DNA of 32,553 nt, from positions 66,896 to 99,448 of the forward strand of contig JAOAJL010000003.1 in the NCBI GenBank assembly GCA_026414185.1, read 5' to 3'. This stretch comes from Microcaldota archaeon (GTDB lineage: Archaea; Micrarchaeota; Micrarchaeia; Anstonellales; Anstonellaceae). The notes beneath the pieces were generated by a model. It was given only the letters and a program-made list of their open reading frames with translations, did no database searches and was not told where the DNA came from. The translations under genes were made by a program, and so were the position numbers. Within the stretch, counting starts at the first letter, position 1. The number at the start of each line of letters is the position of its first letter. Of the stretch, positions 22,371-29,314 are shown in pieces.

Positions 22371-22943
22371 ATGAAAAAGAGTGAGGCTGCGGCAAGGTGC
22401 GCCTTGCGCCCTGCCTGCGGCTTGCGCGGCCAAGCTGCCATGGAATACTTGATGACTTACGGCTGGGCATTGCTGGTGATAGTCATAGTGATAGCCATAC
22501 TTCTCATCATCAATCCCTTCTCCCCTCCTCAGGGATGCCGCTTTGATGACGCGGCGTTCACCTGCAACAACCCGGTGGTCAGCACCAACGGCGGCATTTT
22601 CATGCAGATAACAAACGGCAAGAACAACGCAATAAACATCTACCAAATCCACTGCACCTCGGACAAGTCGCCAAATCCGCCAAAGCAGACCTCTTTTACG
22701 CTGCTCAAGAAGCTTGAAAGGCAGGAAACATACGAGGTCAGCCCAGACGGCAACAACCCCCTGCAGTGCGTTGATGCATACGGAGTCAGGCTTCGCCCCT
22801 CAGCCGGCTCCGAGTTTTCAGGGAAGGTCTGGGTATTCTACCGCAATGAAGAGGATGGGCCGTCCTACCCCTACAGGACCGTAAGCGCAAACGTGGTGAC
22901 CAAGGTGGTTGCGGCAACCACGGCAAGCCCAGGTCCGTCCTGA
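22371..22943 (+). CDS. Pilin with class III (archaellin-type) signal peptide
   Basis: A 190-residue secreted protein. The short basic leader ends in L-R-G20 and is followed by Q21-A-A-M-E25-Y and a hydrophobic helix (MTYGWALLVIVIVIAILLIINPF, 28-50). Cleavage between G20 and Q21 by a FlaK/PibD peptidase is expected, and E25 is the conserved +5 glutamate. The mature part is beta-rich, with four cysteines (C56, C65, about C97 and about C127) that could form two disulfides, and a Ser/Thr/Pro end. GAGGTGATT just before the ATG gives the start; an ATG at 22366 is out of frame. It is the only pilin here; no prepilin peptidase gene is in the window. A T-rich tract after it probably ends the transcript. 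Confidence 0.9.
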   Translation: MKKSEAAARCALRPACGLRGQAAMEYLMTYGWALLVIVIVIAILLIINPFSPPQGCRFDDAAFTCNNPVVSTNGGIFMQITNGKNNAINIYQIHCTSDKSPNPPKQTSFTLLKKLERQETYEVSPDGNNPLQCVDAYGVRLRPSAGSEFSGKVWVFYRNEEDGPSYPYRTVSANVVTKVVAATTASPGPS

Positions 22944-22964
22944 TTTTTCCCTTTTCCCATTTTT
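22944..22964 (+). terminator. Poly-T termination region after the pilin gene
   Basis: Three runs of T (22944-22948, 22952-22955, 22960-22964) follow the pilin stop with no hairpin. Archaeal RNA polymerase stops at U-runs, so this likely ends the pilus transcript. It also precedes the lyase start at 22981, and read-through into it is possible. Confidence 0.45.
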
Positions 22965-22980
22965 CAGCCCAGGTTTTTCC

Positions 22981-24408
22981 ATGGGATTCAGGACAGAAGC
23001 GGACTTTCTTGGGAAAGTGCGGGTTCCTTCTTCCGCCTATTACGGCATATTCACGGTGCGCGCCTCATCCAACTTCCGGCTCTCGCAATCCAAGCCAGAC
23101 CGCAACTTTATCCGCATGCTTGCTTTGGTGAAAAAAAGCTGCGCAGAGGCAAACATGGCGACAGGCGAGCTTGAAGCCAAGGCGGGAAGGGCAATCATCC
23201 AGGCAGCCTCAGAAGTGGCGGCGGGGAAATTTGACTCGCAGTTCATACTTGATTCTTTCACAGCAGGCGCAGGCACCCCTTTCAACATGAACATGAACGA
23301 GGTCATCGCCAACCGCGCAAATGAGATTCTGGGCGCGCCGCTTGGCTCCTACCGCTTTGTCCACCCAAACAATTCAGCCAATATGTCGCAGTCTTCAAAC
23401 GACGTCATACCGACCGCAATTCGCCTCACCCTGCTGGAGGAGTCCGGTGAGCTTTTGGAGCAGGCTGGAAGGCTGGCGGATGCCATAGAGGCAAAGGCGA
23501 GGAAATTCCGCTCAGTCATCAAGGCTGGCAGGACGCACCTGATGGACGCAGTCCCCCTTACAGTCGGAGACGAGCTCTCCGCGCACTTCGCCTCAATAAG
23601 GCAGGACATGGCATCCATCCGCTTTGCAGCCGGGCTTCTGCGCGAGCTTCCGATTGGCGCAACCGCCCTTGGAAGCGGAATAAACACCCACCCAGATTAC
23701 CGCAGAATCGCAGTTGAGCGCATAGCCGCCAACACCCGCATCAGGGTGCGGCAGGGGAAAAACCTCTTCCGCCTTCTGTCCTCGGCAAATGATTTCCTTG
23801 CCTACTCCTCGGCACAGCGCTTGCTGGCAGTCTCAATCCTCAAGCTCTCCAACGACCTCAAGCTCTTATCTTCAGGTCCAGCCACGATGGTTGGAGAATA
23901 TCTGCTGCCGGAAGTTGAGCCGGGCTCCTCCATCATGCCGGGCAAGGTCAACCCATCCATCCCAGAGGCGGCGGAAATGGTCGCAAACCGCGTGCTTGGC
24001 AATGACCAGTCAGTTCTTCTTGCGGCGGCAGGAGGGCAGCTGCAGCTGAATGTGCAAACGCCGCTGATTCTGCACTGCCTATCCTCTTCCAACAGGCTTC
24101 TTGCAAACTGCTGCAGGATGCTCCGAGAAAAATGCATAGAGGGCTTGCGGATTGACCCGGCGCGCATCCAGAAGAACCTTGACTCCTCGCTTATCGCCCT
24201 CACCGCCCTTGCCCCCTATTTTGGCTACGCAAAAATGAGCGAAGTGGTCAAAAAGGCGCAAAAAGACGGCTTGGGCATAAAAGAGGCGGTGCTTCGCGAA
24301 GGGCTGCTTTCTGAGGCGGAATACGAAGAGCTGATGTCTCCCCGTCGGCTCACAAGACCGGCAAAAAGGAAGAGGCTGGCAGGCAAAAGGCGATTCAGCC
24401 GCAAATGA
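22981..24408 (+). CDS. Aspartase/fumarase superfamily lyase
   Basis: A 475-residue member of the fumarate-lyase superfamily. Motifs in order: VPSSAYYGIFTVRASSNF at the start, AGTPFNMNMNEVIANRANEILG, SSNDVIPTAIRL, GRTHLMDAVPLTVGDELSA and the signature loop GSSIMPGKVNPSIPEAAEM (residues 315-333). The VNPxIPE tail favours aspartate ammonia-lyase over fumarase, whose loop continues TQCE. The C-terminal 20 residues are basic (RRLTRPAKRKRLAGKRRFSRK). Either enzyme acts on fumarate: deaminating aspartate, or hydrating fumarate to malate. The start at 22981 has only a weak ribosome binding site. The gene is close to the pilin (37 bases) but has no evident functional link. Confidence 0.87.
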   Translation: MGFRTEADFLGKVRVPSSAYYGIFTVRASSNFRLSQSKPDRNFIRMLALVKKSCAEANMATGELEAKAGRAIIQAASEVAAGKFDSQFILDSFTAGAGTPFNMNMNEVIANRANEILGAPLGSYRFVHPNNSANMSQSSNDVIPTAIRLTLLEESGELLEQAGRLADAIEAKARKFRSVIKAGRTHLMDAVPLTVGDELSAHFASIRQDMASIRFAAGLLRELPIGATALGSGINTHPDYRRIAVERIAANTRIRVRQGKNLFRLLSSANDFLAYSSAQRLLAVSILKLSNDLKLLSSGPATMVGEYLLPEVEPGSSIMPGKVNPSIPEAAEMVANRVLGNDQSVLLAAAGGQLQLNVQTPLILHCLSSSNRLLANCCRMLREKCIEGLRIDPARIQKNLDSSLIALTALAPYFGYAKMSEVVKKAQKDGLGIKEAVLREGLLSEAEYEELMSPRRLTRPAKRKRLAGKRRFSRK

Positions 24409-24422
24409 CAATCCTTTTAAAC

Positions 24423-24482
24423 CCTCTACTCATGAATAGAGGCGTAAGCAGAAAAGGGGGAAGACGACTTATAGCGGTCTTC
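24423..24482 (+). promoter_or_regulatory. Two inverted repeats and TATA-like elements ahead of psmA
   Basis: The 99-base gap after the lyase gene holds CCTCTA (24423-24428) paired with TAGAGG (24437-24442), and GAAGAC (24460-24465) paired with GTCTTC (24477-24482). The second loop includes TTATAG (24469-24474), a possible TATA box that would start transcription near 24499. TTTTAAAC at 24415-24422 is an alternative. Either repeat could be a terminator of the lyase or a regulatory site for the superoperon. Confidence 0.4.
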
Positions 24483-24507
24483 TGAGAATTGATTAGGGGT
24501 GAGGATT

Positions 24508-25215
24508 ATGTACCCTCCGCAACAGCAGGCATATGACAGGGCAATCACGGTCTTCTCGCCAGACGGCAGGCTCTTTCAGGTGGAATACGCAAAGGAGGCT
24601 GTCAAGCGAGGGGCAACTGCGATAGGGATGATATTTGACGGCGGCGTGCTTCTGATGGCATACAAGAACGCCCCCTCAAAGCTTCTCGTGCCCGAATCAA
24701 TGCGGAAGGTCTTTGAGATAGACAAGCACATAGCGGCAACGGCATCAGGGCTCATCGCAGATGCGCGCAGACTTGTGGATTTGGCAAGGCTTGAGTCCCA
24801 GCGCCACAGGCTTGCCTACTCCGAGCCGGCAACTGTGGAAGCCATCTCCAAGGAGCTTTGCGACCTTATGCAGGTCTATACCCAATATGGCGGAATACGC
24901 CCGTTTGGCGTTTCGCTTTTGGTGGCGGGGATAGACACCGAGCCGAGGCTTTACGAGGCTGAGCCCTCTGGCGCGCTGACCGGCTACCTTGCCGACGCTG
25001 TGGGGGCGGGCAAGAAGGAAGTGGAGGAATTCTTTGAGAAGGAATACAAGCCAAACCTTTCGCAGGACGAGGCAGTCGCCCTTGCGATAAAAGCACTCAA
25101 AAAATCCGGCGACGTGCAAATACGCGCCGAAACCCTTGAAATCGCGATTGCAACAATGAAGAAAAAGGAGTTTGCCATACTTTCGCAAAAGGAGATAGAA
25201 AGATACCTCAAATAG
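24508..25215 (+). CDS. psmA: 20S proteasome alpha subunit
   Basis: A 235-residue alpha-type subunit. The N-terminal gate segment MYPPQQQAYDRAITVFSPDGRLFQVEYAKEAVKRGATAIG is diagnostic, and no catalytic threonine is present, as expected. Seven copies would form the outer ring through which substrate enters; the beta subunit is not in this window. The ATG at 24508 follows GGGGTGAGG. A GTG at 24499 would add three residues and is less likely. The gene heads the exosome superoperon seen in many archaea. Its stop is 76 bases before the SBDS start, so there is probably one long transcript. Confidence 0.96.
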   Translation: MYPPQQQAYDRAITVFSPDGRLFQVEYAKEAVKRGATAIGMIFDGGVLLMAYKNAPSKLLVPESMRKVFEIDKHIAATASGLIADARRLVDLARLESQRHRLAYSEPATVEAISKELCDLMQVYTQYGGIRPFGVSLLVAGIDTEPRLYEAEPSGALTGYLADAVGAGKKEVEEFFEKEYKPNLSQDEAVALAIKALKKSGDVQIRAETLEIAIATMKKKEFAILSQKEIERYLK

Positions 25216-25291
25216 GCTGAGGATGCGCCGCAGCTTGCTTGCATTCGCACTGCGAGGGCGCTGTTGCCTTTTGGGATTCAGAGGAAATTGC

Positions 25292-25984
25292 ATGGCTTCT
25301 CTTGAGCGCTCAATAACAGCGCATATTGACATAGGCGGGGAGCGCTTTGAAATACTGGTTGACCCGGACCTTGCGCAAGCATACAGGAGAGGGCAGAAAA
25401 AGGAGCTCAACAACGTCCTGACGGTGGAGGAGGTTTTCAAGAATTTCCGGAAAGGCGAGCGGCACACAAGCTCCGCGCTGCAGAAGGCGTTCGGAACAAC
25501 CGACGTTTGGCAGATTGCGGACCGCATACTCAAAAACGGAGAAATCCAGCTCACAACCGAGCAGAAGCGCAAGATGCTTGAGGAAAAAAAGAGGCAGATA
25601 ATAGCCATGCTTCTGCGGGAGGCGATTGACCCGAGAACAGGCGCGCCGCACACGCAGCTTAGGCTTGAGCAGGCTCTTGAGCAGTCGCGCGTGCATATTG
25701 ATGCGTTCGCGGATGCCGCCTCGCAGCTTGACAAGGTCATCGCCGCCCTCCGCCCCATAATACCGCTGAAGTTTGAGCGGGTGAAGGTGGCGGCAAAAAT
25801 ACCCGCCCAGTTTGCGCAGAGGATTTATGGAATGCTGAAAGGATACGGCATACAAAAGGAGGAGTGGGCTTCTGACGGGAGCCTGATTGTCGTAATAGAG
25901 ATGCCTGCTGGCCTGCAAGGGGAATTCTACGACCGGCTCAACAAGGCAACAGCCGGGCAGGCGGAAACCAGGCTGATAAAGTGA
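25292..25984 (+). CDS. Ribosome maturation protein SBDS homologue
   Basis: A 230-residue protein with the three SBDS domains: the FYSH-like N-terminus (RFEILVDPDLAQAYRRGQKK, then VLTVEEVFKNFRKGERHTSSALQKAFGTTD), the helical middle domain (TTEQKRKMLEEKKRQIIAMLL, about 85-150) and the ferredoxin-like C-terminus (IPLKFERVKVAAKIPAQFAQRIYGML). The family removes the anti-association factor aIF6 from the 60S-like subunit before translation. In archaea it sits in this same operon. The ATG at 25292 is chosen to match the family start (ASLERSITAHIDIGG); AGAGGA lies ahead of it. The in-frame ATG at 25223 would add 23 residues unlike anything in the family. Confidence 0.94.
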   Translation: MASLERSITAHIDIGGERFEILVDPDLAQAYRRGQKKELNNVLTVEEVFKNFRKGERHTSSALQKAFGTTDVWQIADRILKNGEIQLTTEQKRKMLEEKKRQIIAMLLREAIDPRTGAPHTQLRLEQALEQSRVHIDAFADAASQLDKVIAALRPIIPLKFERVKVAAKIPAQFAQRIYGMLKGYGIQKEEWASDGSLIVVIEMPAGLQGEFYDRLNKATAGQAETRLIK

Positions 25985-26002
25985 TGCAGGAAGAGTGATT
26001 AG

Positions 26003-26659
26003 ATGACTGAGGAAAAGGCGCACAGCCCAACGCACCATAGCCACTCGCACCAGCCGGAGTCAAGAATAGTCATGCCGGGCGAGCTTCTTTTTGACAGGCC
26101 GGAGAGGATAAGCTATGCCTTCATAGACGGCGGAAAGACCTACTCCACGGTGGTGGGGCTTTTTTCCGAGGGCAAGCTTGTGCCGCTTGAAGGACCCTAC
26201 GAGCCTCTTGTTGACGATTTGGTGGTGGGGCTTGTGACAGAGGTGAAGTTTGCCGGCTACAGCGTGGATATAAACACCGCATACCCTGCCTTTCTCTCCT
26301 CGCGGGAGACGCGCGAGCGCTTTGAGATGGGCGACACGATATTTGCGCGGATAACAATGATCGACGAAGTGCGCTCAATAGAGCTTGGCGAGGCAAGAAA
26401 GCTGCCTGCCGGCAGGCTCGTCAAGGTCTCGTCAGTGAAGGTGCCCCGCATAATCGGCAAGAAAAACTCCATGCTTGAGATGCTTTCCAAGCAGACCGGA
26501 TGCGAAATCTACGTAGGCAGGAACGGATATGTCTGGATAGCCGGCAAAGGGAACGCAAGCCTGGCTGAGAAGGCGATAAGGATGATTGAGGTGCAGGCGC
26601 ACACACGCGGGCTTACCGACAGGGTTGCAGCCTTCCTCAAGGAGGAGCACGGGAGATAA
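26003..26659 (+). CDS. rrp4: Exosome RNA-binding subunit Rrp4
   Basis: A 218-residue protein. The N-terminal tail is unusual: residues 7-16 read HSPTHHSHSH. The rest follows the Rrp4 plan: N-terminal domain (RIVMPGELLFD), S1 domain (about 70-150, with DDLVVGLVTEVKFAGYSVDINTAYPAFL) and KH domain (about 150-215, VPRIIGKKNSMLEMLSKQTGCEIYVGRNGYVWIAG). It forms the RNA-entry cap on the Rrp41/Rrp42 ring, probably together with Csl4, which is not seen here. AGAGTGATT before the ATG gives the start. Nine bases of gap to the start region of rrp41. Confidence 0.95.
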   Translation: MTEEKAHSPTHHSHSHQPESRIVMPGELLFDRPERISYAFIDGGKTYSTVVGLFSEGKLVPLEGPYEPLVDDLVVGLVTEVKFAGYSVDINTAYPAFLSSRETRERFEMGDTIFARITMIDEVRSIELGEARKLPAGRLVKVSSVKVPRIIGKKNSMLEMLSKQTGCEIYVGRNGYVWIAGKGNASLAEKAIRMIEVQAHTRGLTDRVAAFLKEEHGR

Positions 26660-26677
26660 TTTTCATCGGTGGTTTTG

Positions 26678-27448
26678 ATGAGCCAAGCAGAATCAAACAA
26701 GCCAAAACTTCTTGTTGACGGCAAGCGCATAGACGGAAGAGCGACCGACGAGCTTCGGCCCATAAGGATTGTGGCGCGCGTGCTCAACGACGCAGACGGT
26801 TCCGCCTATGTGGAGTGGGGAAAAAACAAGGTCCTTGCAGGCGTATACGGGCCTTCAGAGTGCATCCCGCGGCACGACCAGTCGCTTTACCGCTCCGTGG
26901 TGCGCTGCCGCTACAACATGGCGCCGTTTTCCGGCGCAGAAGAGCATGGAAGAAGCGGCCCAAGCAGGCGCAGCCGCGAGCTTTCCAAGGTCATAAAGGA
27001 GGCATTTGAAAACGTCATAATATCCGAGAACTTCCCCCGCACGCAAATTGAAATCTTCGTTGAGGTTCTCCAATCCGACGGGGGGACAAGGTGCGCGGCG
27101 ATAACCGCCGCCTCTGTCGCCCTCGCGGACGCAGGCATCCCTATGAAAGACCTGATAACCGCCGTCGCAGTCGGCAAGATTGACGGACAGATGGCAATAG
27201 ACCTTGGCAAAGAGGAGGACAACTTCGGCGAATCCGACATGCCGCTTGCCTTCTCGCTTCGCACGGGCGAGCTCCTTCTCTTCCAGATGGACGGGCTTCT
27301 GACAAGGGAAGAGCTCCAGAAGGGCATAGCAATGGCGAAGGCTGCGGCGCAGAAGGTCCATAAGCTTCAGGTGGAGGCGATACGCAAGGTCTATGAGGAG
27401 CCGCGCGAGGAGCGCTTCCTTCCTGTCAAAGGGGCATTAGAAAAGTGA
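26678..27448 (+). CDS. rrp41: Exosome catalytic subunit Rrp41
   Basis: A 256-residue RNase PH-domain protein, the phosphorolytic subunit. It begins KLLVDGKRIDGRATDELRPI. The RNA-binding arginines are in RRSRE (97-101), SDGGTR (133-138) holds the phosphate site, and the catalytic aspartates D181 and D187 lie in GKEEDNFGESDMPLAF. Three copies alternate with Rrp42 in a six-member ring that degrades RNA from the 3' end and can add A-rich tails. GGTGGTTTTG precedes the ATG at 26678. The same GGTGGTTTTG pattern precedes eL43, so it may be the operon's usual ribosome binding site. Nearby rrp42 begins four bases after the stop. Confidence 0.96.
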   Translation: MSQAESNKPKLLVDGKRIDGRATDELRPIRIVARVLNDADGSAYVEWGKNKVLAGVYGPSECIPRHDQSLYRSVVRCRYNMAPFSGAEEHGRSGPSRRSRELSKVIKEAFENVIISENFPRTQIEIFVEVLQSDGGTRCAAITAASVALADAGIPMKDLITAVAVGKIDGQMAIDLGKEEDNFGESDMPLAFSLRTGELLLFQMDGLLTREELQKGIAMAKAAAQKVHKLQVEAIRKVYEEPREERFLPVKGALEK

Positions 27449-27452
27449 TTTT

Positions 27453-28223
27453 ATGGAAACGATAAACGAAATCAAGCGCGACATCCTTTCCAGCCTGCTT
27501 TCCCAGGGAAAGAGGGCGGATGGCCGCGGGATGTTTGACTACCGCCAGATAGCGGTGCACAGCGCGCCTTTGCAGAACGCAGAGGGCTCGGCGCTTGCCA
27601 CGATAGGAAAAACACAGGTGATGGCAGGCATCAAATTTGACGTAGCCGCGCCGTTCCCCGACAGGCCGACGGAAGGCGTGCTTTCCACCTCGGCAGACCT
27701 GCTTCCTCTTGCTTCCCATCTTTTTGAAACAGGCCCGCCAGGTGATGATTCAATAGAGCTTGCGCGCGTGGTTGACAGGGGCATCCGCTCGGCAAACGTG
27801 GTGGATTTGAATTCCTTTTTCATAGAGGATGAGAAAGTCCTGGCGCTTTACCTTGACATCTACGTCCTTGACCACGACGGCAACCTGATTGATGCAAGCA
27901 CGCTTGCCGCCATGGCTGCCTTGCTTTCAGCCCGCATGCCGAAGATAGAGGAAGGGAAGATAGTTCGCGGCGAATTCACGGGGAAGCTGCCGGTAAAAGA
28001 TAAGGTCGTCAGCTGCACGTTCGGAAAGCTCGGCTCGCGCCTCTTTCTTGACCCGTCCCTTGACGAAGAGAAGGGGATGGACTGCCGCCTGACGCTCTCA
28101 ACGACCGACTCGCATCTTTGCGCAGGGCAAAAGGGCGGCTGGGGCGCGATTTCGGAAAGGGATTTAATGGAGATGGTGGATATCTCGCTGCAGAAAGGAA
28201 AGGAGCTTCGCAGGCTTCTGTGA
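27453..28223 (+). CDS. rrp42: Exosome structural subunit Rrp42
   Basis: A 256-residue RNase PH-domain protein, without the catalytic aspartate pair of Rrp41. It begins NEIKRDILSSLLSQGKRADGRGMFDYRQI, and has ELARVVDRGIRSANVVDLNSF, which shapes the RNA path and the Rrp41 active site. The C-terminal part includes DASTLAAMAALLSARMP and LSTTDSHLCAGQKGGWGAI. It is enzymatically silent but needed for the hexamer and for RNA binding. AAGTGATTTT precedes the ATG, which is four bases after the rrp41 stop. Co-translation of the ring subunits is likely. Confidence 0.96.
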   Translation: METINEIKRDILSSLLSQGKRADGRGMFDYRQIAVHSAPLQNAEGSALATIGKTQVMAGIKFDVAAPFPDRPTEGVLSTSADLLPLASHLFETGPPGDDSIELARVVDRGIRSANVVDLNSFFIEDEKVLALYLDIYVLDHDGNLIDASTLAAMAALLSARMPKIEEGKIVRGEFTGKLPVKDKVVSCTFGKLGSRLFLDPSLDEEKGMDCRLTLSTTDSHLCAGQKGGWGAISERDLMEMVDISLQKGKELRRLL

Positions 28224-28238
28224 AATCTGGTGGTTTTG

Positions 28239-28478
28239 ATGTCAAAGCACTCGGTAAGGTTCGGCGCCGAGCTGAGAAAGCGCGCCGGCAAGATAGACCA
28301 GCTTCGCCGCTCCCTCTTCATCTGTCCGCGTTGCGGAAAGAAGAAAGTAAGGAGAGCAGGCAACTCTCTTTTTGAGTGCCGCTCCTGCGGTAGCCTGTTT
28401 GCAGGCGGGGCATATTCCCTTTCAACCCCCTCAGGGGAGGTCGCCTCACGGATTATAGGTGAGATGAAAAAGAGGTAG
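28239..28478 (+). CDS. rpl37ae: Large-subunit ribosomal protein eL43 (L37Ae)
   Basis: A 79-residue zinc-ribbon ribosomal protein. It begins MSKHSVRFGAELRKRAGKIDQ. The zinc ligands are C29 and C32 (CPRC) and C47 and C50 (CRSC), followed by FAGGAYS. It binds 23S rRNA near the exit-site side of the 50S subunit. GGTGGTTTTG precedes the ATG at 28239, the same site as for rrp41. It is the usual bridge gene between exosome and rpoP in archaea. Confidence 0.95.
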   Translation: MSKHSVRFGAELRKRAGKIDQLRRSLFICPRCGKKKVRRAGNSLFECRSCGSLFAGGAYSLSTPSGEVASRIIGEMKKR

Positions 28479-28484
28479 GTGCAA

Positions 28485-28622
28485 ATGTTTGTCTGCTCAA
28501 ACCCCAAATGCCACAAGGACATAGCCTCTCTTGACACCAAATTCACGCGTTGCCCCTATTGCGGGCACCGCATCCTCTACAAGAAGCGCGAGCCTGTCGC
28601 CCGCGAGGTCTCAACAGATTAG
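28485..28622 (+). CDS. rpoP: DNA-directed RNA polymerase subunit P (Rpo12)
   Basis: A 45-residue protein six bases after eL43. Its C-terminal half TRCPYCGHRILYKKREPVAREV matches RpoP (RCPYCGxRILYK). The second zinc pair is C23 and C26. The first pair is C4 and C9, spaced by four residues (CSNPKC) instead of the usual two, a small departure from the family pattern. The subunit helps hold the polymerase assembly platform (Rpo3, Rpo10, Rpo11) together. GGTAGGTG lies seven bases before the ATG. The stop TAG overlaps the ATT of the next frame. Confidence 0.93.
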   Translation: MFVCSNPKCHKDIASLDTKFTRCPYCGHRILYKKREPVAREVSTD

Positions 28623-28920
28623 CAGAAAGGAAAAGGGCGCTTGGGGTAAGAAGGGGGCTGGTTCCATCCAAAAAGGTTCTGTCCGCGGCAGCGCAACGCT
28701 TTCCCTTAGCTTCCCCTCGGCGCAGTCTGCCAAGGCGGCATATGACGCCCTTGCAGCAGAGGCGGACTTCAAGCGCCGCGGCGGCTCAGCAGTGTCTCTG
28801 AAAGGAAAATCCGTAGTTGTCAGGATAGAGGCAGAAGACCCTGTAAGCCTTCGGGCGTCTTTAAACTCCTATCTGCGCCTTATGCATATTATTAAAACCC
28901 TTGAGCAAGAAAGCCAGTGA
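28531..28920 (+). CDS. KEOPS complex subunit Pcc1 (start uncertain)
   Basis: The sure part runs from about 28684 (SATLSLSFPSAQSAKAAYDAL) to the stop. It includes FKRRGGSAVSLKGKSVVVRIEAEDPVSLRASLNSYLRLMHIIKTLEQ and is a normal Pcc1: two strands, a helix, further strands and a last helix for dimerisation. The protein helps KEOPS make t6A on tRNA. The start is not clear. The only ordinary start codon in the frame is a TTG at 28531, which lies 92 bases inside rpoP and would give a 129-residue protein. An ATT at 28618 overlapping the rpoP stop, with GAGGT eight bases ahead, would give 100 residues. The stop at 28918-28920 is certain. Confidence 0.8.
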   Translation: MTPNSRVAPIAGTASSTRSASLSPARSQQISRKEKGAWGKKGAGSIQKGSVRGSATLSLSFPSAQSAKAAYDALAAEADFKRRGGSAVSLKGKSVVVRIEAEDPVSLRASLNSYLRLMHIIKTLEQESQ

Positions 28921-28930
28921 GGTGGTGCTT

Positions 28931-29293
28931 ATGGCAACAGAGCCGCTTCGCGACCCGCAAAAGCTCCAAAAGCAGCTTGCCGAATTCCAGGAAGTGCAGC
29001 GGCAGCTTCAGCTGATAAACATCCAGAGGCAGCAGCTCACGTTCCAGCTTGAGGAGGTCAAGGCGGCGCAAGAGGAGCTTGCAAAGACCGACAAGAAGGT
29101 CTATCGCGCAATCGGACCACTTATTGTGGAAGGCACGAAAGAGGAGATAGCCGAGGACTTGAAGCAGCGCAGGGAAATCTTTGAGGTGAGGCTTTCAGCC
29201 CTCGCAAAGCAAGGCGAGAAGCTCCAGCCAAAGTTTGACGAGCTTCGCGCAAGCATTGAGAAGATGATTTCGCAGGGCGGACAGAGCCAATAA
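28931..29293 (+). CDS. pfdB: Prefoldin beta subunit
   Basis: A 120-residue protein with two coiled-coil helices (about 8-45: LQKQLAEFQEVQRQLQLINIQRQQL; and about 75-115: EDLKQRREIFEVRLSALAKQGEKL) joined by the beta hairpin VYRAIGPLIVEGTKEE. This is the beta-type prefoldin. Four beta and two alpha subunits form a jellyfish-shaped chaperone that hands unfolded proteins to the thermosome. The ATG at 28931 has GAGGTGGTG in front; an in-frame TTG at 28901 overlaps the Pcc1 end and is less likely. The alpha subunit is elsewhere. Confidence 0.94.
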   Translation: MATEPLRDPQKLQKQLAEFQEVQRQLQLINIQRQQLTFQLEEVKAAQEELAKTDKKVYRAIGPLIVEGTKEEIAEDLKQRREIFEVRLSALAKQGEKLQPKFDELRASIEKMISQGGQSQ

Positions 29294-29314
29294 GCCCTCT
29301 ATGCAGGCGGGGTT

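Noticed and set aside
22366-22383. An ATG five bases before the pilin start
   Set aside because: It opens a five-codon frame that stops at once (TGA 22381-22383) and sits next to the pilin's own ribosome binding site; no sign of a leader peptide function.
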